Below are positions 49,363-61,839 of a stretch of 64,000 bases of DNA, piece after piece. The first letter of the stretch is position 1. Every line of letters begins with the position of its first letter. The DNA lies in assembly GCA_034769895.1 (NCBI GenBank), contig CM068368.1, positions 689,207,877 to 689,271,876 of the forward strand, given 5' to 3'. The notes beneath the pieces are model-generated. The model saw nothing but the letters and a program-made list of their open reading frames with translations. It was not told the DNA's origin and ran no database searches. Both the position numbers and the translations under genes were made by a program. Source of the DNA: Magicicada septendecula. Its lineage: Eukaryota > Arthropoda > Insecta > Hemiptera > Cicadidae.

Positions 49363-51306
49363 TAATACACCCTCTTTAAAATTGATCATTTGAAAAATTT
49401 ATATTTTGTAAAATTATCAATTCATGTCAGTTTCTTAGTATACTTCAATAAAGATATTTTCTCTTGTATTCCTAGATTTTTTAAACATATTATTGGTGTC
49501 TTACTCTAAGTTGGCTTTTTATACAATAGTACAATTCTTAATTTACTAGTAATTTCAAGCTGCGTACTCTCTAAATCATTTAACTATAATGGATCTTGTT
49601 TCTCAAGTTAATTATTCCCTGTTTTATTTACATTCTACTTTCTCACTACATATCTTTGCATTCGTGATCATTTGGTGGTTATAATAATTTATACCTCGCA
49701 GATTCTTTTATAATATTCCTTGATATAATAAAACAATATAATTCCCTAACTGTAGTAGAGGTTCTGGAATCAGGGTGGCTCACTATGGCTAACATCCTCT
49801 GCCGTTCCTCCCTACACATTCTCAGATTCAGAGGCATTACTCTTCTCTGTCTGAGTAAAAATAAACATTGCACCTGGCAATAGTTGTACTATCACAACTC
49901 AAAAAAAAATATCACATATCATTTGTATTCAATAATATAATATATTCCCTATAATATACAAGGTATCAGAGGTTTTCATTTAGATCACATTTCTATCTTT
50001 ATACTTGCTAACATACTTTCTTTTTTTACAGGTAATTACTTCCTTTAGACTTGGTGTTTTTTAGCTATGCTTCTATCAGCTATATAGTTACTTATTTACT
50101 AGTTAACAATTTGTTATGGTTCATTTAAATATTTTTTAAGATTATACACTTGTTTGGATGCTTATAATACTTATGCATCTGTTTGTTCTATCTAGAGTTC
50201 ACAATATATTTCTGTTTTCACTATAGTCTATTAAATCTTTCTTAACGAGTTATATTCCTCCTGAACTATCAGGCTTACATTGTTTGTATACTAAATGGTT
50301 TTCTTTTTTTTTCTGATGTTCTCTGACATATTCTTATGATGTATCAAATTTGATAATTGACAAACATTTTTCTTTCCTTTCATTTCATTATAACAATAGT
50401 TATTCTTACAATTAATACTCTTTGTTATTTTTCTTCTCTACTCCTTCAAGTGATGGTGGTTTTCACTTATTCTGGATGATTTTATACACTATATACTATA
50501 CTGTAATTACAATTTTATTTAACAATATTCTAATATCTAATATCTAATTTCATAGACATGCTTGGGGTTTTCATGGTTTGTTTCACAAATATTAATTTCT
50601 CTTTCCTTACATTCCATAATAATGTCCTTCTTTTTATTTTACACACTTTGTTATACTGCCTCTCTACTCCTTCAAAGGTTAGTTGGGTGAACCTTTATTC
50701 TGGACGATTTTATACACTATATTTGAGTTTCATGAGAGGTATACTATAATCATTTTATAAACATTATGTCATATAGAATATTCATCTGGATACATATTTT
50801 TTCTAGGTATAGCACAGTAATTGCATTTTCTTATTAAATCATTTGATTGACCTTATCTAATATTCTATCCCCTAGGGTATTAGGTTTTGTACATTTTCAT
50901 CATTAACAAATGGTTTGGTTTACATCTTAAACCTACACACTTTTGTAACTTGGTAAGGTAGATTGACTAGTTATAGCTAATTGGTTACCTTCAATATTTT
51001 TGGTAATTTAACAACAAATGAGTTTGTTTATAGTAGTGGTTTTTTTTTTTAATATAGATCTTTTACTTTTTTATAACATAAACGTTTGGGTGAGGAATGT
51101 TGCTTCCTATTACATATTATCTCTCCTTAACATTCATCATTTCTTATCCGTCGATATTCATGGGGTTATTTGTGTTCTTCCACTCTATTGGGTCTATAAT
51201 TGGGGATGATTACGTTATACAGGTGCCCTATCTCATAGCAGATTTTTTGGTATTACATCTTTGGGACATTTGGTATTTTGTAACCACTTATCCTCCTTAA
51301 TTTCCT
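49363..51306 (-). other. Family B 3' internal region without ORF
   Basis: 1944 bases between pol stop and the 3' LTR. On the element strand the last bases are AAAGAGGGTGTATTA, the polypurine tract and LTR junction. An env gene would be expected here in errantivirus-like elements, but only short frames are present (the longest in sense, 49679-49873, is 64 codons and matches nothing I know). AT-rich. Confidence 0.6.
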
Positions 51307-54300
51307 TCAACTATAGTACTTCTTTAACGAAGTTTGATTGTAAGTTCCTCTAACTTTTTTATTTACTGGGTCAGTGATTTCATAAGTATTATTCTCATTG
51401 TCCTTAGTAACCACATAGGGACCTACATATAATAATAATAATTTCTTTGTTATGCCCTCCATTGTGCTGGGCAGTTCTCTGTTTCTTAATAGTACTTGTT
51501 CTCCTACTCTATATTTGATTATTCGGACTGGTGCTTGCCGTTTATACTTTCTCTTACGTTGTTCCAACTTTTCTATGATTTTATTATGATATTGAACTTT
51601 ATCAAATCGATATTCGGGACTTGGTGGGAATTTAATAAGGTCACTAATTTCTCTGGGTGGAGGTTTTTCAAACATGGCATTGTATGGGGTTGTATCAATT
51701 GATTGGTGATATGCTAGATTGATAAAATCCTCTGCAGCTGAGACATACTCACTCCACTGTCTTTGTTGAGTTGCACAATAAGTTCTAAGTATTCATCCCA
51801 CTTCTCTTAATACTCTTTCCGAAGGGTTACTACTGGGATGGTACACTGCAGTTTTGTATGTTTTTATTCCATATTCCAACAGTGCGTCCTTCCACCTTCG
51901 TCCTTTAAATTGTGTACCGTGGTCGGTGATCAGGGTTTTCGGACAACCTACCTCGGGTAAATAATTATGTATTATTAAGTTGAGTATCTTTTGGGTAGTT
52001 GCTCGATTCATAGGGTATAGTTTTATATACTTAGTGTAATGGTCTAATATGATCAATAAGTATTTATACTGGTGGCGGCCTCCGCTCCTAGGAAATGGGC
52101 CGCAGATGTCTACAAAAACCTTTTCTAGTTTCCCTGAAGATGTTATGGGTATCATCTGTCCCTCCTTCCTTTCATTTGTGCATTTTACCATCTGACAAAC
52201 TTGACAGGTTCTGATGTACTGCCTCACTCTTCTATTCATATCTTTTATATACAAATGTTCGGCTAATGCTTTGATTACTTTGACAGCACCCATGTGCCCA
52301 TAGCGGATATGGTAATCTATGATTATTTCTTTCTCCAATGTTTTAGGTACACATAATTTCCAAACGTGATCGTGATACTTAGTTTTGATGAACAATATAT
52401 CATCAATTATGCAGTAATATGGAGTTATTTTTTCATCTTTATTCTCCAACCTCTGGAATAGTTGTGCCAGTTTATCGTCTTGTCGTTGATGTGACTTTAC
52501 TTCTTTGATAATGCCTTCTAATTCCGTCCGGCTTCTTAACAAGCTATACACTTTAGCTAGTGTCTCCTTTTCGCCTTCATAAGTTTGATTCGTAAGGTTT
52601 ACTCGTGATAGTACGTCGGCGGCAATATTCTTTCTGCCAGGAACATATTCCCAATTAATGTTATATTCTTGTAGGACCAAGGTCCACCTTGCTAACCGTC
52701 CATGACTCAACTTGCAGCTCTTCAAAAAGGATATTGACTTGTGATCGGTTCTAACAATTACCGTGTATCCTAATATGTAGGTGCGGAATTTATTACATGC
52801 GAATACTACACTCAGGAGTTCTTTTTCAGTGACATTGTAGTTTCCTTCACATTTGTTTAGGGTACGGCTTGCGAAGCTTATTACCAGGTGGTTTCCTTCG
52901 TCGTCTTCTTGGTATAATGTGGAGCCTAAACTGATGTCACTGGCATCACAATTCATATAAAAAGGTTTATCAAAATTTGGATGGTTTAAGATTACTGTCT
53001 CTAGAAATTTTGTTTTGATTCTTTGAAATACACCTTCCTGTGCTGGACCCCATGTCCATCTATCCTTCGAGGACAATTGCGGAGACAATTTGGTAGTTAA
53101 TTCCGAATAATTACTTTGGAATTTTCGATAGTAATTGCACAATCCTAAAAAAGATTGTAATTGTTTTTTGTTCTTGGGGGTGGGGAACTTTTGGATAGCT
53201 TCGATCTTCTCTGTCGAAGGAGTTATCCCTAATTCGGTGAGCTGAAAACCAAACCTAAAAACTGTACTTCTCTTGCGATAAGTTGGGATTTCTCCGATTT
53301 TAAGGTAACATGATTCTCTGATAATTTGTTTAATACGTGTTCTACTCTCTGACAATGTTCTTCCCAATTGGTGGACGTTATGAGCAGGTCGTCTACATAG
53401 ACGGTTGTGAATTTCAGTGCTTCCTGTCCTAGCACCTGATCCATACATTGTATAAAAATGGCGACTGAATTTATTAGTCCGAACGGCAACCTCTTAAACT
53501 GATAGTTACGTCCCTCAAATATAAAAGCGACATATTTTCGACTATTGGGATGCAGCTCGACCTGCCAGTACCCGCAGACCGTATCCCACGAGCTTATGTA
53601 TTGTACACCATGGAATTTCTTCAGAATTTCTTCAATTTCGCCTGGAGATGCTCGGTTATTGACTAAGTGTTTGTTTATTTCTCGTGCGTCTAAACAAAGT
53701 CTTACCTTACCGTTCTTTTTCTTAATAGCCACAATAGGGCTGGTATAAGGGGACTGGCTGGGTTCTATTATGTCATCCTCTATTAACTGATTGATTTCTG
53801 ACCGAACAGCCTCCTTAAGGGAATATGCAATGGGGTATGATTTGCGATTAAAATTTACTGGTTCCTTAAAATGCAATGCACATTGATAATTTTTAACCTT
53901 TCCTGGTAGGTCCGAGAATACGTGTCTATATTTATTATATATGGTTATTAACTTATTTAGTTGGCCTGAACTTGGTGATTTGTTTCTATCAGTCGATTGG
54001 AATTGTCTTATTTCTCTGATTTTCTCTGCCCATAGATCATCGTTATTATCACTGTATTCCCGTTCGTGTCTAAATACTTGGTGTCTAGGGTTGGTCGTTC
54101 GCAGTATATGGAATATCGTTCTCTCATGGGGAACTTCTCGGTTTCCTACAATGTCTGCTATCCAATCAGCGTCAGTTGTTTTCAGAGTTAATTTATCTGA
54201 ATTTAAATCAATTATGGTGGAGTGTTTACGTAGGAGGTCGCAGCCGATCAAGCTACGGAATGGTAGACCTGTTGCTACTAGAAAAATCATTGGAATGGTT

Positions 54301-54710
54301 ACACCTTGCCTGGTTACTTCCAACCTAACTTGCTTTTTTATTGATTTGTTTTGTCGTCCTGTAGCCCCTATCAGGATGATGTTCGTAACAGGTAACGTCG
54401 GTATGTTGACTCTGCTCTCCTCCTGAATACGATTGAGCTCGGTGCTATCAATTAGTGATACGTTGGCCCCAGTATCGACCATCAACCTGACAGTTATATC
54501 GTTAATGGTGGCTGTCACGTATACTATATCGTGGGTGTGTTGCTGGTTATCTGTTACTACTTCCTCTAGCAATTCCTGTCGTATATTCTTCAAATAATGG
54601 TTAAATAAGATAGTGATTTTATTCGTATTTTTTCCGTAATCAAACCCAATAGAGTGGTTCAGCGAAGGGCCTATGTTACCATAATTTTTCACTGCCGCGA
54701 GGAGTTTAAA
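51307..54710 (-). pseudogene. pol: Family B pol, left unit (frameshift and stop)
   Basis: The frame opens at the slippery site and runs to 53229. Counting from the GTG at 54692, the protease has D-T-G-A at residues 73-76 (intact, unlike family A), IGCDLL follows, RT motif A Asp is 370, LPFG 403-406 and YVDD 432-435. Five extra bases near 53249-53255, absent from the right unit, shift the frame after REVQFLG. The next frame (53448-51793) holds the rest of RT, RNase H and integrase (HIRYGH, CQVCQ, VDICGPF, ITDHGTQF, NPSERVLREVG) and stops at a TGA (51793-51795) where family A has CGA. The integrase C-terminus follows in 51675-51307 (LLLLYVGPY, ending KKYYS). Confidence 0.92.
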
Positions 54711-56620
54711 GAGCCTGTACTCTCCTCGTTGCGTCGGTCTGGGTCGTTCCTACTGCTCCCATCATCTATCATGGCACGTCCTCCTTGCTGGACGGGTTCC
54801 TGGTCTGGAACAAAATGTACATGCGGTCGATAGTCACTATTGCGGTCGTCACCCTCAGTACTACTACTCCTCCATCGTCCTCCTCTTATGCTTCCTCTTT
54901 CTCCACTGTGGTTGTCTCTACGTGGGTATCGTCGCCTTCGATCGGGGTTGTAATTAGCTTGTACGTAATTTGCTCGTCGATGTTGCGACGGTTGGTTATT
55001 CCCGCCTTGGTTTGGTGGTCGATTATTGTTGTTATTAAAATTGGGTCTCCGGTTATTGTTATTATTATTATTGTTATTCGGGTTATTTGGCCTATTATTT
55101 TGGTTGTTGTTATTAGTGTTATTATAATTTTGGTTTATCGGACCGTTGTTATTATTGAAATTATTTCGAGAATTTCGAGGGTAGTTATTATTATTATTAT
55201 TCGCATTGCCGCCTGTGGTATTAAACTGGTCATTTCTTCGACGACTCCTCTGGTAATACCCCTCGTGTTCCTGATCTTCGAGCAGCGCTGACATAGCTGC
55301 TATTGTCTTAATCTGTCCCCACTGACGTGCTTTTGCGACACCCTCTTCAAAGTGATAGGACAATTTTGTGACAAGACATTCCTCCGGTATCTTTGTTTCT
55401 AGATTCCTTGCAAGACATACTTGACCTAAGAAATACGAAGTCATGGTCCCTCCTCGGTTCGCATCATATCTTCCGTGGCATATATGGTCTCGTACGATAT
55501 TTTGCGTCGCCTCGGACCAATATTTCGCGCGGAATTGAGTTTTAAATTCATCATAGCTGTGAACCTCGTGGCGTGTTGCGGTCCACCAATTGTCGTAGAT
55601 TTCTTTAAAGTATTCATAGATTAAATTTTTTATATTATTCCATCTAATTTCTCTAATCCGCGCCAAGTGTTCATCCACGCGTGCTAAAAATTCAATGGGG
55701 TTACGACGATAGTTTCTAAAATTGATAGCGTCGCGGTTATCATTCGGTATTAAGTACTGACCTGGTATCGGACGGTTGCGGATAATCTCAATCTCCTCCC
55801 GCATTTGTACTATTTCTTGTTGTTTAAGTTCTTCGATCCTCTCCCGATTTGCGACCGTTAAATTCCTCACTGCATCTACAGATATACTCACTTCTTCGCA
55901 GCGCTCACCTATGTCTAACCTTACTCGTTTAATTTCATCTTGGCTTGCCCTTTTTAAAGATTCTATCCTAGTTTCGGTCACCTCCTCCATGGTATTAAAT
56001 CTCCCGTCGACCTCTTCTCTGGTTCGCTGCAAGTCCTGGTCGTGCTGTTCACACCTTTTATTTACTTCGACAATTTCCTCCCTCACAACGGCAATCTCCC
56101 CGTCGATTCTATTGTTTATTTTATCACTGCCTTCTTCCATCCTCCTGCTAATTTCGATCAAGGTGGTATTCAATTCTTCTCTAATGGCTTGGCAGTTATT
56201 GTCGATTTTATTGTTCAGTGCGTCCATAGACTTATGAGTATTGTCAATCCTTTTATTTAGGTCCTCCTTCAGTGATTCCATATTCTTACTAAGTGATTCC
56301 ATATTTTTATTCATTGATCGACTATCTTCCTTCACCTGTCCAAATTGTTCCATCATCATTCTCATCATTTGATCCCATTTTGCCTCTTCGGATGGTCTGT
56401 TTGGTTGTGGGAGTTCTTCAGACCGTCTGGGTTGGTTGTCAACAGTCACTTCTATCTCTGGTGCTATGTGAGGTGTTTCGTCGTTACTAGTTTCGATGTT
56501 ATTGATTGTAATAACCTCCATCTCGTCTGTGGGTTGTTCTTCGTATGTATCTACCTCCCGTTGCATCTCTCCTACTCTACTGTCCTTATATCTTGTATCG
56601 TACTGGTGGGTGTGCGGCAT
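54689..56620 (-). CDS. gag: Family B Gag, intact (643 aa)
   Basis: Structural precursor of the retrotransposon particle. ATG at 56620, 91 bases from the LTR, is the first ATG after the PBS in this frame; no stop until TGA at 54689-54691. Residues about 80-290 are a long coiled coil (repeated MESLSKNMESLKEDLNKRID-like and REEIVEVNKRC heptads). About 300-450 is the retrotransposon Gag domain (NPIEFLARVDEHL, NWWTATRHE, FRAKYWSEATQN, TSYFLGQVCLARN). The tail is Asn/Arg-rich (runs of N up to nine, then RRRRYPRRD) and has no CCHC knuckle. It overlaps pol in the -1 frame. This is the only undamaged Gag in the window. Confidence 0.93.
   Translation of the reverse strand: MPHTHQYDTRYKDSRVGEMQREVDTYEEQPTDEMEVITINNIETSNDETPHIAPEIEVTVDNQPRRSEELPQPNRPSEEAKWDQMMRMMMEQFGQVKEDSRSMNKNMESLSKNMESLKEDLNKRIDNTHKSMDALNNKIDNNCQAIREELNTTLIEISRRMEEGSDKINNRIDGEIAVVREEIVEVNKRCEQHDQDLQRTREEVDGRFNTMEEVTETRIESLKRASQDEIKRVRLDIGERCEEVSISVDAVRNLTVANRERIEELKQQEIVQMREEIEIIRNRPIPGQYLIPNDNRDAINFRNYRRNPIEFLARVDEHLARIREIRWNNIKNLIYEYFKEIYDNWWTATRHEVHSYDEFKTQFRAKYWSEATQNIVRDHICHGRYDANRGGTMTSYFLGQVCLARNLETKIPEECLVTKLSYHFEEGVAKARQWGQIKTIAAMSALLEDQEHEGYYQRSRRRNDQFNTTGGNANNNNNNYPRNSRNNFNNNNGPINQNYNNTNNNNQNNRPNNPNNNNNNNNNRRPNFNNNNNRPPNQGGNNQPSQHRRANYVQANYNPDRRRRYPRRDNHSGERGSIRGGRWRSSSTEGDDRNSDYRPHVHFVPDQEPVQQGGRAMIDDGSSRNDPDRRNEESTGSLNSSRQ
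54704..54710 (-). promoter_or_regulatory. -1 ribosomal frameshift slippery site TTTAAAC
   Basis: In the gag frame the codons are T-TTA-AAC, the X-XXY-YYZ pattern. Four codons later comes the gag TGA, and pol is open in exactly the -1 frame from here. Nine bases downstream, CAGTGAA can pair with TTCGCTG (one G-U) across a 21-base loop. No pol ATG is near; the frame would otherwise start with GTG. Confidence 0.75.
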
Positions 56621-56658
56621 GTTAATTTTTTCGTGTCTACCGGGCTAATATAAAATAT

Positions 56659-56685
56659 AAAAAATATATTTATTGAATATTTTTT
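56659..56685 (-). other. Hairpin in family B leader
   Basis: AAAAAATAT and ATATTTTTT (9 bp) around a 9-base loop, between PBS and gag ATG. Same relative place as the family A hairpin but unrelated in sequence. Confidence 0.5.
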
Positions 56686-56687
56686 AA

Positions 56688-56710
56688 GCCACACTAGTTG
56701 GTGCGCCAAC
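56688..56710 (-). other. Primer binding site, family B
   Basis: On the element strand, TTGGCGCACCAACTAGTGTGGC starts two bases after the LTR end; it has the same TTGGCGC core as family A. AGTTGG and CCAACT flank CGCA, so the PBS itself can fold. Confidence 0.65.
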
Positions 56711-56711
56711 T

Positions 56712-59700
56712 TGTAATCCTCCTTCGAATAACGTGTGTGTGTTTCGTGGTTACTTCTGCCACCCGTTGGATGCGTCAATTTATAACGTGTTATTCTTCTT
56801 CGGGGTGTTATCTTAAAAGTTATTATTATGTTTATTATTATAATCGAATTTACATTACGTTTAATTAACTTGAACCAAAATAAATAAAAGAGTGGTTATT
56901 GTTTAAATTTAAATTTGTGGTTAAAGTATTAAAAGTCTCATTAAAACAAAAGTCATCTATGGGTGAAGTGTTCCTTGGAGATAACTCAATGTTGAGAATG
57001 GTTGTTTCTACTTGAAGGTGACCAATGTAGTAAAATATTTTACCATACAACATTCAAGTTACTCACAGTGTTTACAATGGTTTGAATACTCTTGTTTTTA
57101 AAGAATTCCCTTGTATTAAACAAAAAATAATAAAGTTGGTTATTTTTTAAATGTTAGATTATCTTAAATTAAAACATGAAATATGGCAGTTGATTACTTG
57201 ATAGTAGATCTCGTCTGGTTGAAACTGGTTGTAGAAACTTCTTCTGATTACAGGTAGTCTGAGTAAGTCAAGTCCTGTAAAGTCTGGACAATATCATAAA
57301 CAAACATATACTTTTACGTACCTGATTGCGTTTACTTGAAGCTCACTAAACTGTCAACTCAGCTTACATTCATCAACTCCCTTTAGTTGCAAGGTTATGT
57401 CACCTTGTTTATTAAATTAATGGGCGCCACACAGATTTATTCAGGGAAAATCCCATGTAAAACCCGTTCATAAAAATTAATAGATGAAATGAAAATTTAA
57501 AATAGTTGAATACCACTTTTTGGCTATGTTATTCCAATGTGTCAAACACAACAGAAGGTTGTTTAAGTTTAATAAAAGAAACTATTTAATTATTCAGAAA
57601 AAATAAAATAAATCAAATCAGGTGATGCTGTTAATAATGGGTTTATTTGCACCCTTCTAGTGAATTCAAAAAATACACATAATATAACATATAAAGTTGT
57701 ACAATGAAAACTTAATTATTATATGCCTCATATGGCTGGCTCAGAACATGAGTTATAAATTTGGTTAAGTCAAGATACTATTTATTGTAATATAAAATTA
57801 TTACAATTATTACTATTAGTATTATTGTTATTATTATCGATATTATTATTATTATTATTATTATCTCAGTAGTGAATTCTTTGAGACACGAAAGAAAACA
57901 ATTATGCCTACACAGTATCCAATGATACAATTGATCAAAAAAGTTGAAGTTACTTTGACCAAGTAATTAAAATAAAAAAACGATCTATTGTAAGATCGTG
58001 CGTTTCTTTAACGCTTGCTTTTCTAATGACAATATTATTCAATTGAGGACCCTTACCACTAACATATAGCTTACTTACTAATAACAAATTTGAATAAAAA
58101 ATTGAAACGTTGTGTAATCGTAGATACTGTTTTTGTGTTTTGCGTCAGTACAGGTTATGGTAGCAAAATACAAGTTATTGCGCTCAGATCAAGAATAATA
58201 ATGATTGCACTTTTACCTTCGTGGTTTTAATTATTTTAATTAAAACCTTTTATCACTTAAGTAATCGGATTATAGAGATTACTTTCTTTCAGCACTAATT
58301 CGCACAAGAACAGAAATTCGATCCTCTTCTGATAAAAATGGATCGTGAATACTGACAATAAATTCTTTTCTGTTCGTTATTCCCGCACAAAATTAAAATA
58401 AACTGCACTTGAACACTGTAGATGATTGATGATGCACTTGAAGTAAAGTTTCCCGTTGTTAACTATTGGTTCCAGAGTACAAGGTAACTGACGCTATGTT
58501 ATAAGATGAAACATGACGGAGACGAGCGTACGTCTGTTCAGCTCGTTAGATGATAAAGGTCTCCCTCAAAATTCGCCGGTCTGTCTTTTTATACCCACCT
58601 GTTGGATTGGGCTTAGGTAAAATTATCATTTTATAACTAATTTTCCTATTGGTCCAGACAGGTAAGACGAAAAATGACGTATCACTTTTTGGCGGTTGGT
58701 AACGGTTTTCTAACCGTCGAATGTTGAGATGATTGACAGGTCGCGTCTGTTGTCATTGTTATTATTATTGGTACAAGATTCCTGATATACATTTATAAAA
58801 TGATGCTAACAGTTGTCATACACTTAATACCGTCACGATTGAGTTGATATTATTATCAAATTAAAGATTGTTTTGTTTCCTTTAAATTGATATCACTCGA
58901 TCTCGGATTATCTTCACCTTAACCGACATTGTTAGGAAATCAATGTTCGGGTACACTATTCTTACTGTCGTCTGCTCTTTATGAGTCGCCGACTTTACAC
59001 TTTTTAGTTAACCTTTCTCGTTTCCACATAACATTTTATTAAACAAATGTTTATGTGTGGACTCCATTAATACTGTACTGACGTTTTTTTTCACTGAACT
59101 TTACTTTTACACCTTAATTCTATACATAGTAATAAATGAACCTACTGACTAATGACATTTTGTTTACTGTTAGTTAGTTTTGAACTACTATTTACAAATA
59201 AAATCGTGGCTAAACCTATCGTTTTAATATCATTTTTCGTTATGTTAATGCATAACCATTGTTCTGGTGCATTTTATTTTGCACTGGTGATAATTGTTAA
59301 TAGTCACTTTATTGACTAGTGTTTGGTCTAAGTTTGTTAAGTGTAGAATATCGCCTACACTGAAATTTGGCCTTTATAATGCCTATGGGTTCTCAATTTG
59401 GTAAATTACAGAGACATCTTATTGGTATAAGATTCTCTTATATAGTTAGCTCTCTTTTCTGACAGGTATATTTGATGCAGAAATACATCTTAGTTCCTAC
59501 AATATAGCCATTGTTAACATTGGTTTTGGCCTTCATTATCTACTGTTCATAGTCACATTTATTATCAGAAAAATGCTGATTTTGCTTTCACAGTATTTAA
59601 CTGCTAATTCGTCTGTTTTTTGTTTATAAATGACATTCGGTTTACATTAACTATTTACTGAATTGACAGTTGAATTTAAATCTATTCTGTCCATTAGTTC

Positions 59701-59895
59701 GTTTTAGTCTCAGTCTAGTTGTAGTGTCAAACAGCTATTGCGTTACTGTTTCCCATGGCACTTCTGCTTTATTCTTCTCTCTTGGTTTCTTCTTTCTTGT
59801 TTATTTTGACTAGTCTATACCTATTTACATGTTTATTTTGTTTTATGAAATCTAATAACATACACTTAGGTTAGGTGACATCTTGTGATGTTACA
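56712..59895 (-). repeat. Family B right LTR, 3184 bp
   Basis: 5' LTR of the left unit and 3' LTR of the right unit. Same length as the left LTR. Differences seen: for example ACGTGTTATT for ACGTATTATT near 56788 and CATATGGC for CATACGGC near 57732. Confidence 0.9.
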
Positions 59896-61839
59896 TAATA
59901 CACCCTCTTTAAAATTGATCATTTGAAAAATTTATATTTTGTAAAATTATCAATTCATGTCAGTTTCTTAGTATACTTCAATAAAGATATTTTCTCTTGT
60001 ATTCCTAGATTTTTTAAACATATTATTGGTGTCTTACTCTAAGTTGGCTTTTTATACAATAGTACAATTCTTAATTTACTAGTAATTTCAAGCTGCGTAC
60101 TCTCTAAATCATTTAACTATAATGGATCTTGTTTCTCAAGTTAATTATTCCCTGTTTTATTTACATTCTACTTTCTCACTACATATCTTTGCATTCGTGA
60201 TCATTTGGTGGTTATAAAAATTTATACCTCGCAGATTCTTTTATAATATTCCTTGATATAATAAAACAATATAATTCCCTAACTGTAGTAGAGGTTCTGG
60301 AATCAGGGTGGCTCACTATGGCTAACATCCTCTGCCGTTCCTCCCTACACATTCTCAGATTCAGAGGCATTACTCTTCTCTGTCTGAGTAAAAATAAACA
60401 TTGCACCTGGCAATAGTTGTACTATCACAACTCAAAAAAAAATATCACATATCATTTGTATTCAATAATATAATATATTCCCTATAATATACAAGGTATC
60501 AGAGGTTTTCATTTAGATCACATTTCTATCTTTATACTTGCTAACATACTTTCTTTTTTTACAGGTAATTACTTCCTTTAGACTTGGTGTTTTTTAGCTA
60601 TGCTTCTATCAGCTATATAGTTACTTATTTACTAGTTAACAATTTGTTATGGTTCATTTAAATATTTTTTAAGATTATACACTTGTTTGGATGCTTATAA
60701 TACTTATGCATCTGTTTGTTCTATCTAGAGTTCACAATATATTTCTGTTTTCACTATAGTCTATTAAATCTTTCTTAACGAGTTATATTCCTCCTGAACT
60801 ATCAGGCTTACATTGTTTGTATACTAAATGGTTTTCTTTTTTTTTCTGATGTTCTCTGACATATTCTTATGATGTATCAAATTTGATAATTGACAAACAT
60901 TTTTCTTTCCTTTCATTTCATTATAACAATAGTTATTCTTACAATTAATACTCTTTGTTATTTTTCTTCTCTACTCCTTCAAGTGATGGTGGTTTTCACT
61001 TATTCTGGATGATTTTATACACTATATACTATACTGTAATTACAATTTTATTTAACAATATTCTAATATCTAATATCTAATTTCATAGACATGCTTGGGG
61101 TTTTCATGGTTTGTTTCACAAATATTAATTTCTCTTTCCTTACATTCCATAATAATGTCCTTCTTTTTATTTTACACACTTTGTTATACTGCCTCTCTAC
61201 TCCTTCAAAGGTTAGTTGGGTGAACCTTTATTCTGGACGATTTTATACACTATATTTGAGTTTCATGAGAGGTATACTATAATCATTTTATAAACATTAT
61301 GTCATATAGAATATTCATCTGGATACATATTTTTTCTAGGTATAGCACAGTAATTGCATTTTCTTATTAAATCATTTGATTGACCTTATCTAATATTCTA
61401 TCCCCTAGGGTATTAGGTTTTGTACATTTTCATCATTAACAAATGGTTTGGTTTACATCTTAAACCTACACACTTTTGTAACTTGGTAAGGTAGATTGAC
61501 TAGTTATAGCTAATTGGTTACCTTCAATATTTTTGGTAATTTAACAACAAATGAGTTTGTTTATAGTAGTGGTTTTTTTTTTTAATATAGATCTTTTACT
61601 TTTTTATAACATAAACGTTTGGGTGAGGAATGTTGCTTCCTATTACATATTATCTCTCCTTAACATTCATCATTTCTTATCCGTCGATATTCATGGGGTT
61701 ATTTGTGTTCTTCCACTCTATTGGGTCTATAATTGGGGATGATTACGTTATACAGGTGCCCTATCTCATAGCAGATTTTTTGGTATTACATCTTTGGGAC
61801 ATTTGGTATTTTGTAACCACTTATCCTCCTTAATTTCCT
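59896..61839 (-). other. Family B 3' internal region, right unit
   Basis: Copy of 49363-51306 with at least one substitution (about 60219, ATAAAAATT for ATAATAATT). No supported gene; PPT at the LTR border (about 59896-59910). Confidence 0.6.

Noticed and set aside
49679-49873. 64-codon - strand ORF as an env remnant
   Set aside because: No signal peptide, furin-like site or membrane segment; equal in both units only because the units are nearly identical.
54785-55291. 168-codon + strand ORF opposite family B gag
   Set aside because: Shadow of the Asn-rich Gag tail: the antisense of AAT/AAC codons yields I and V runs.
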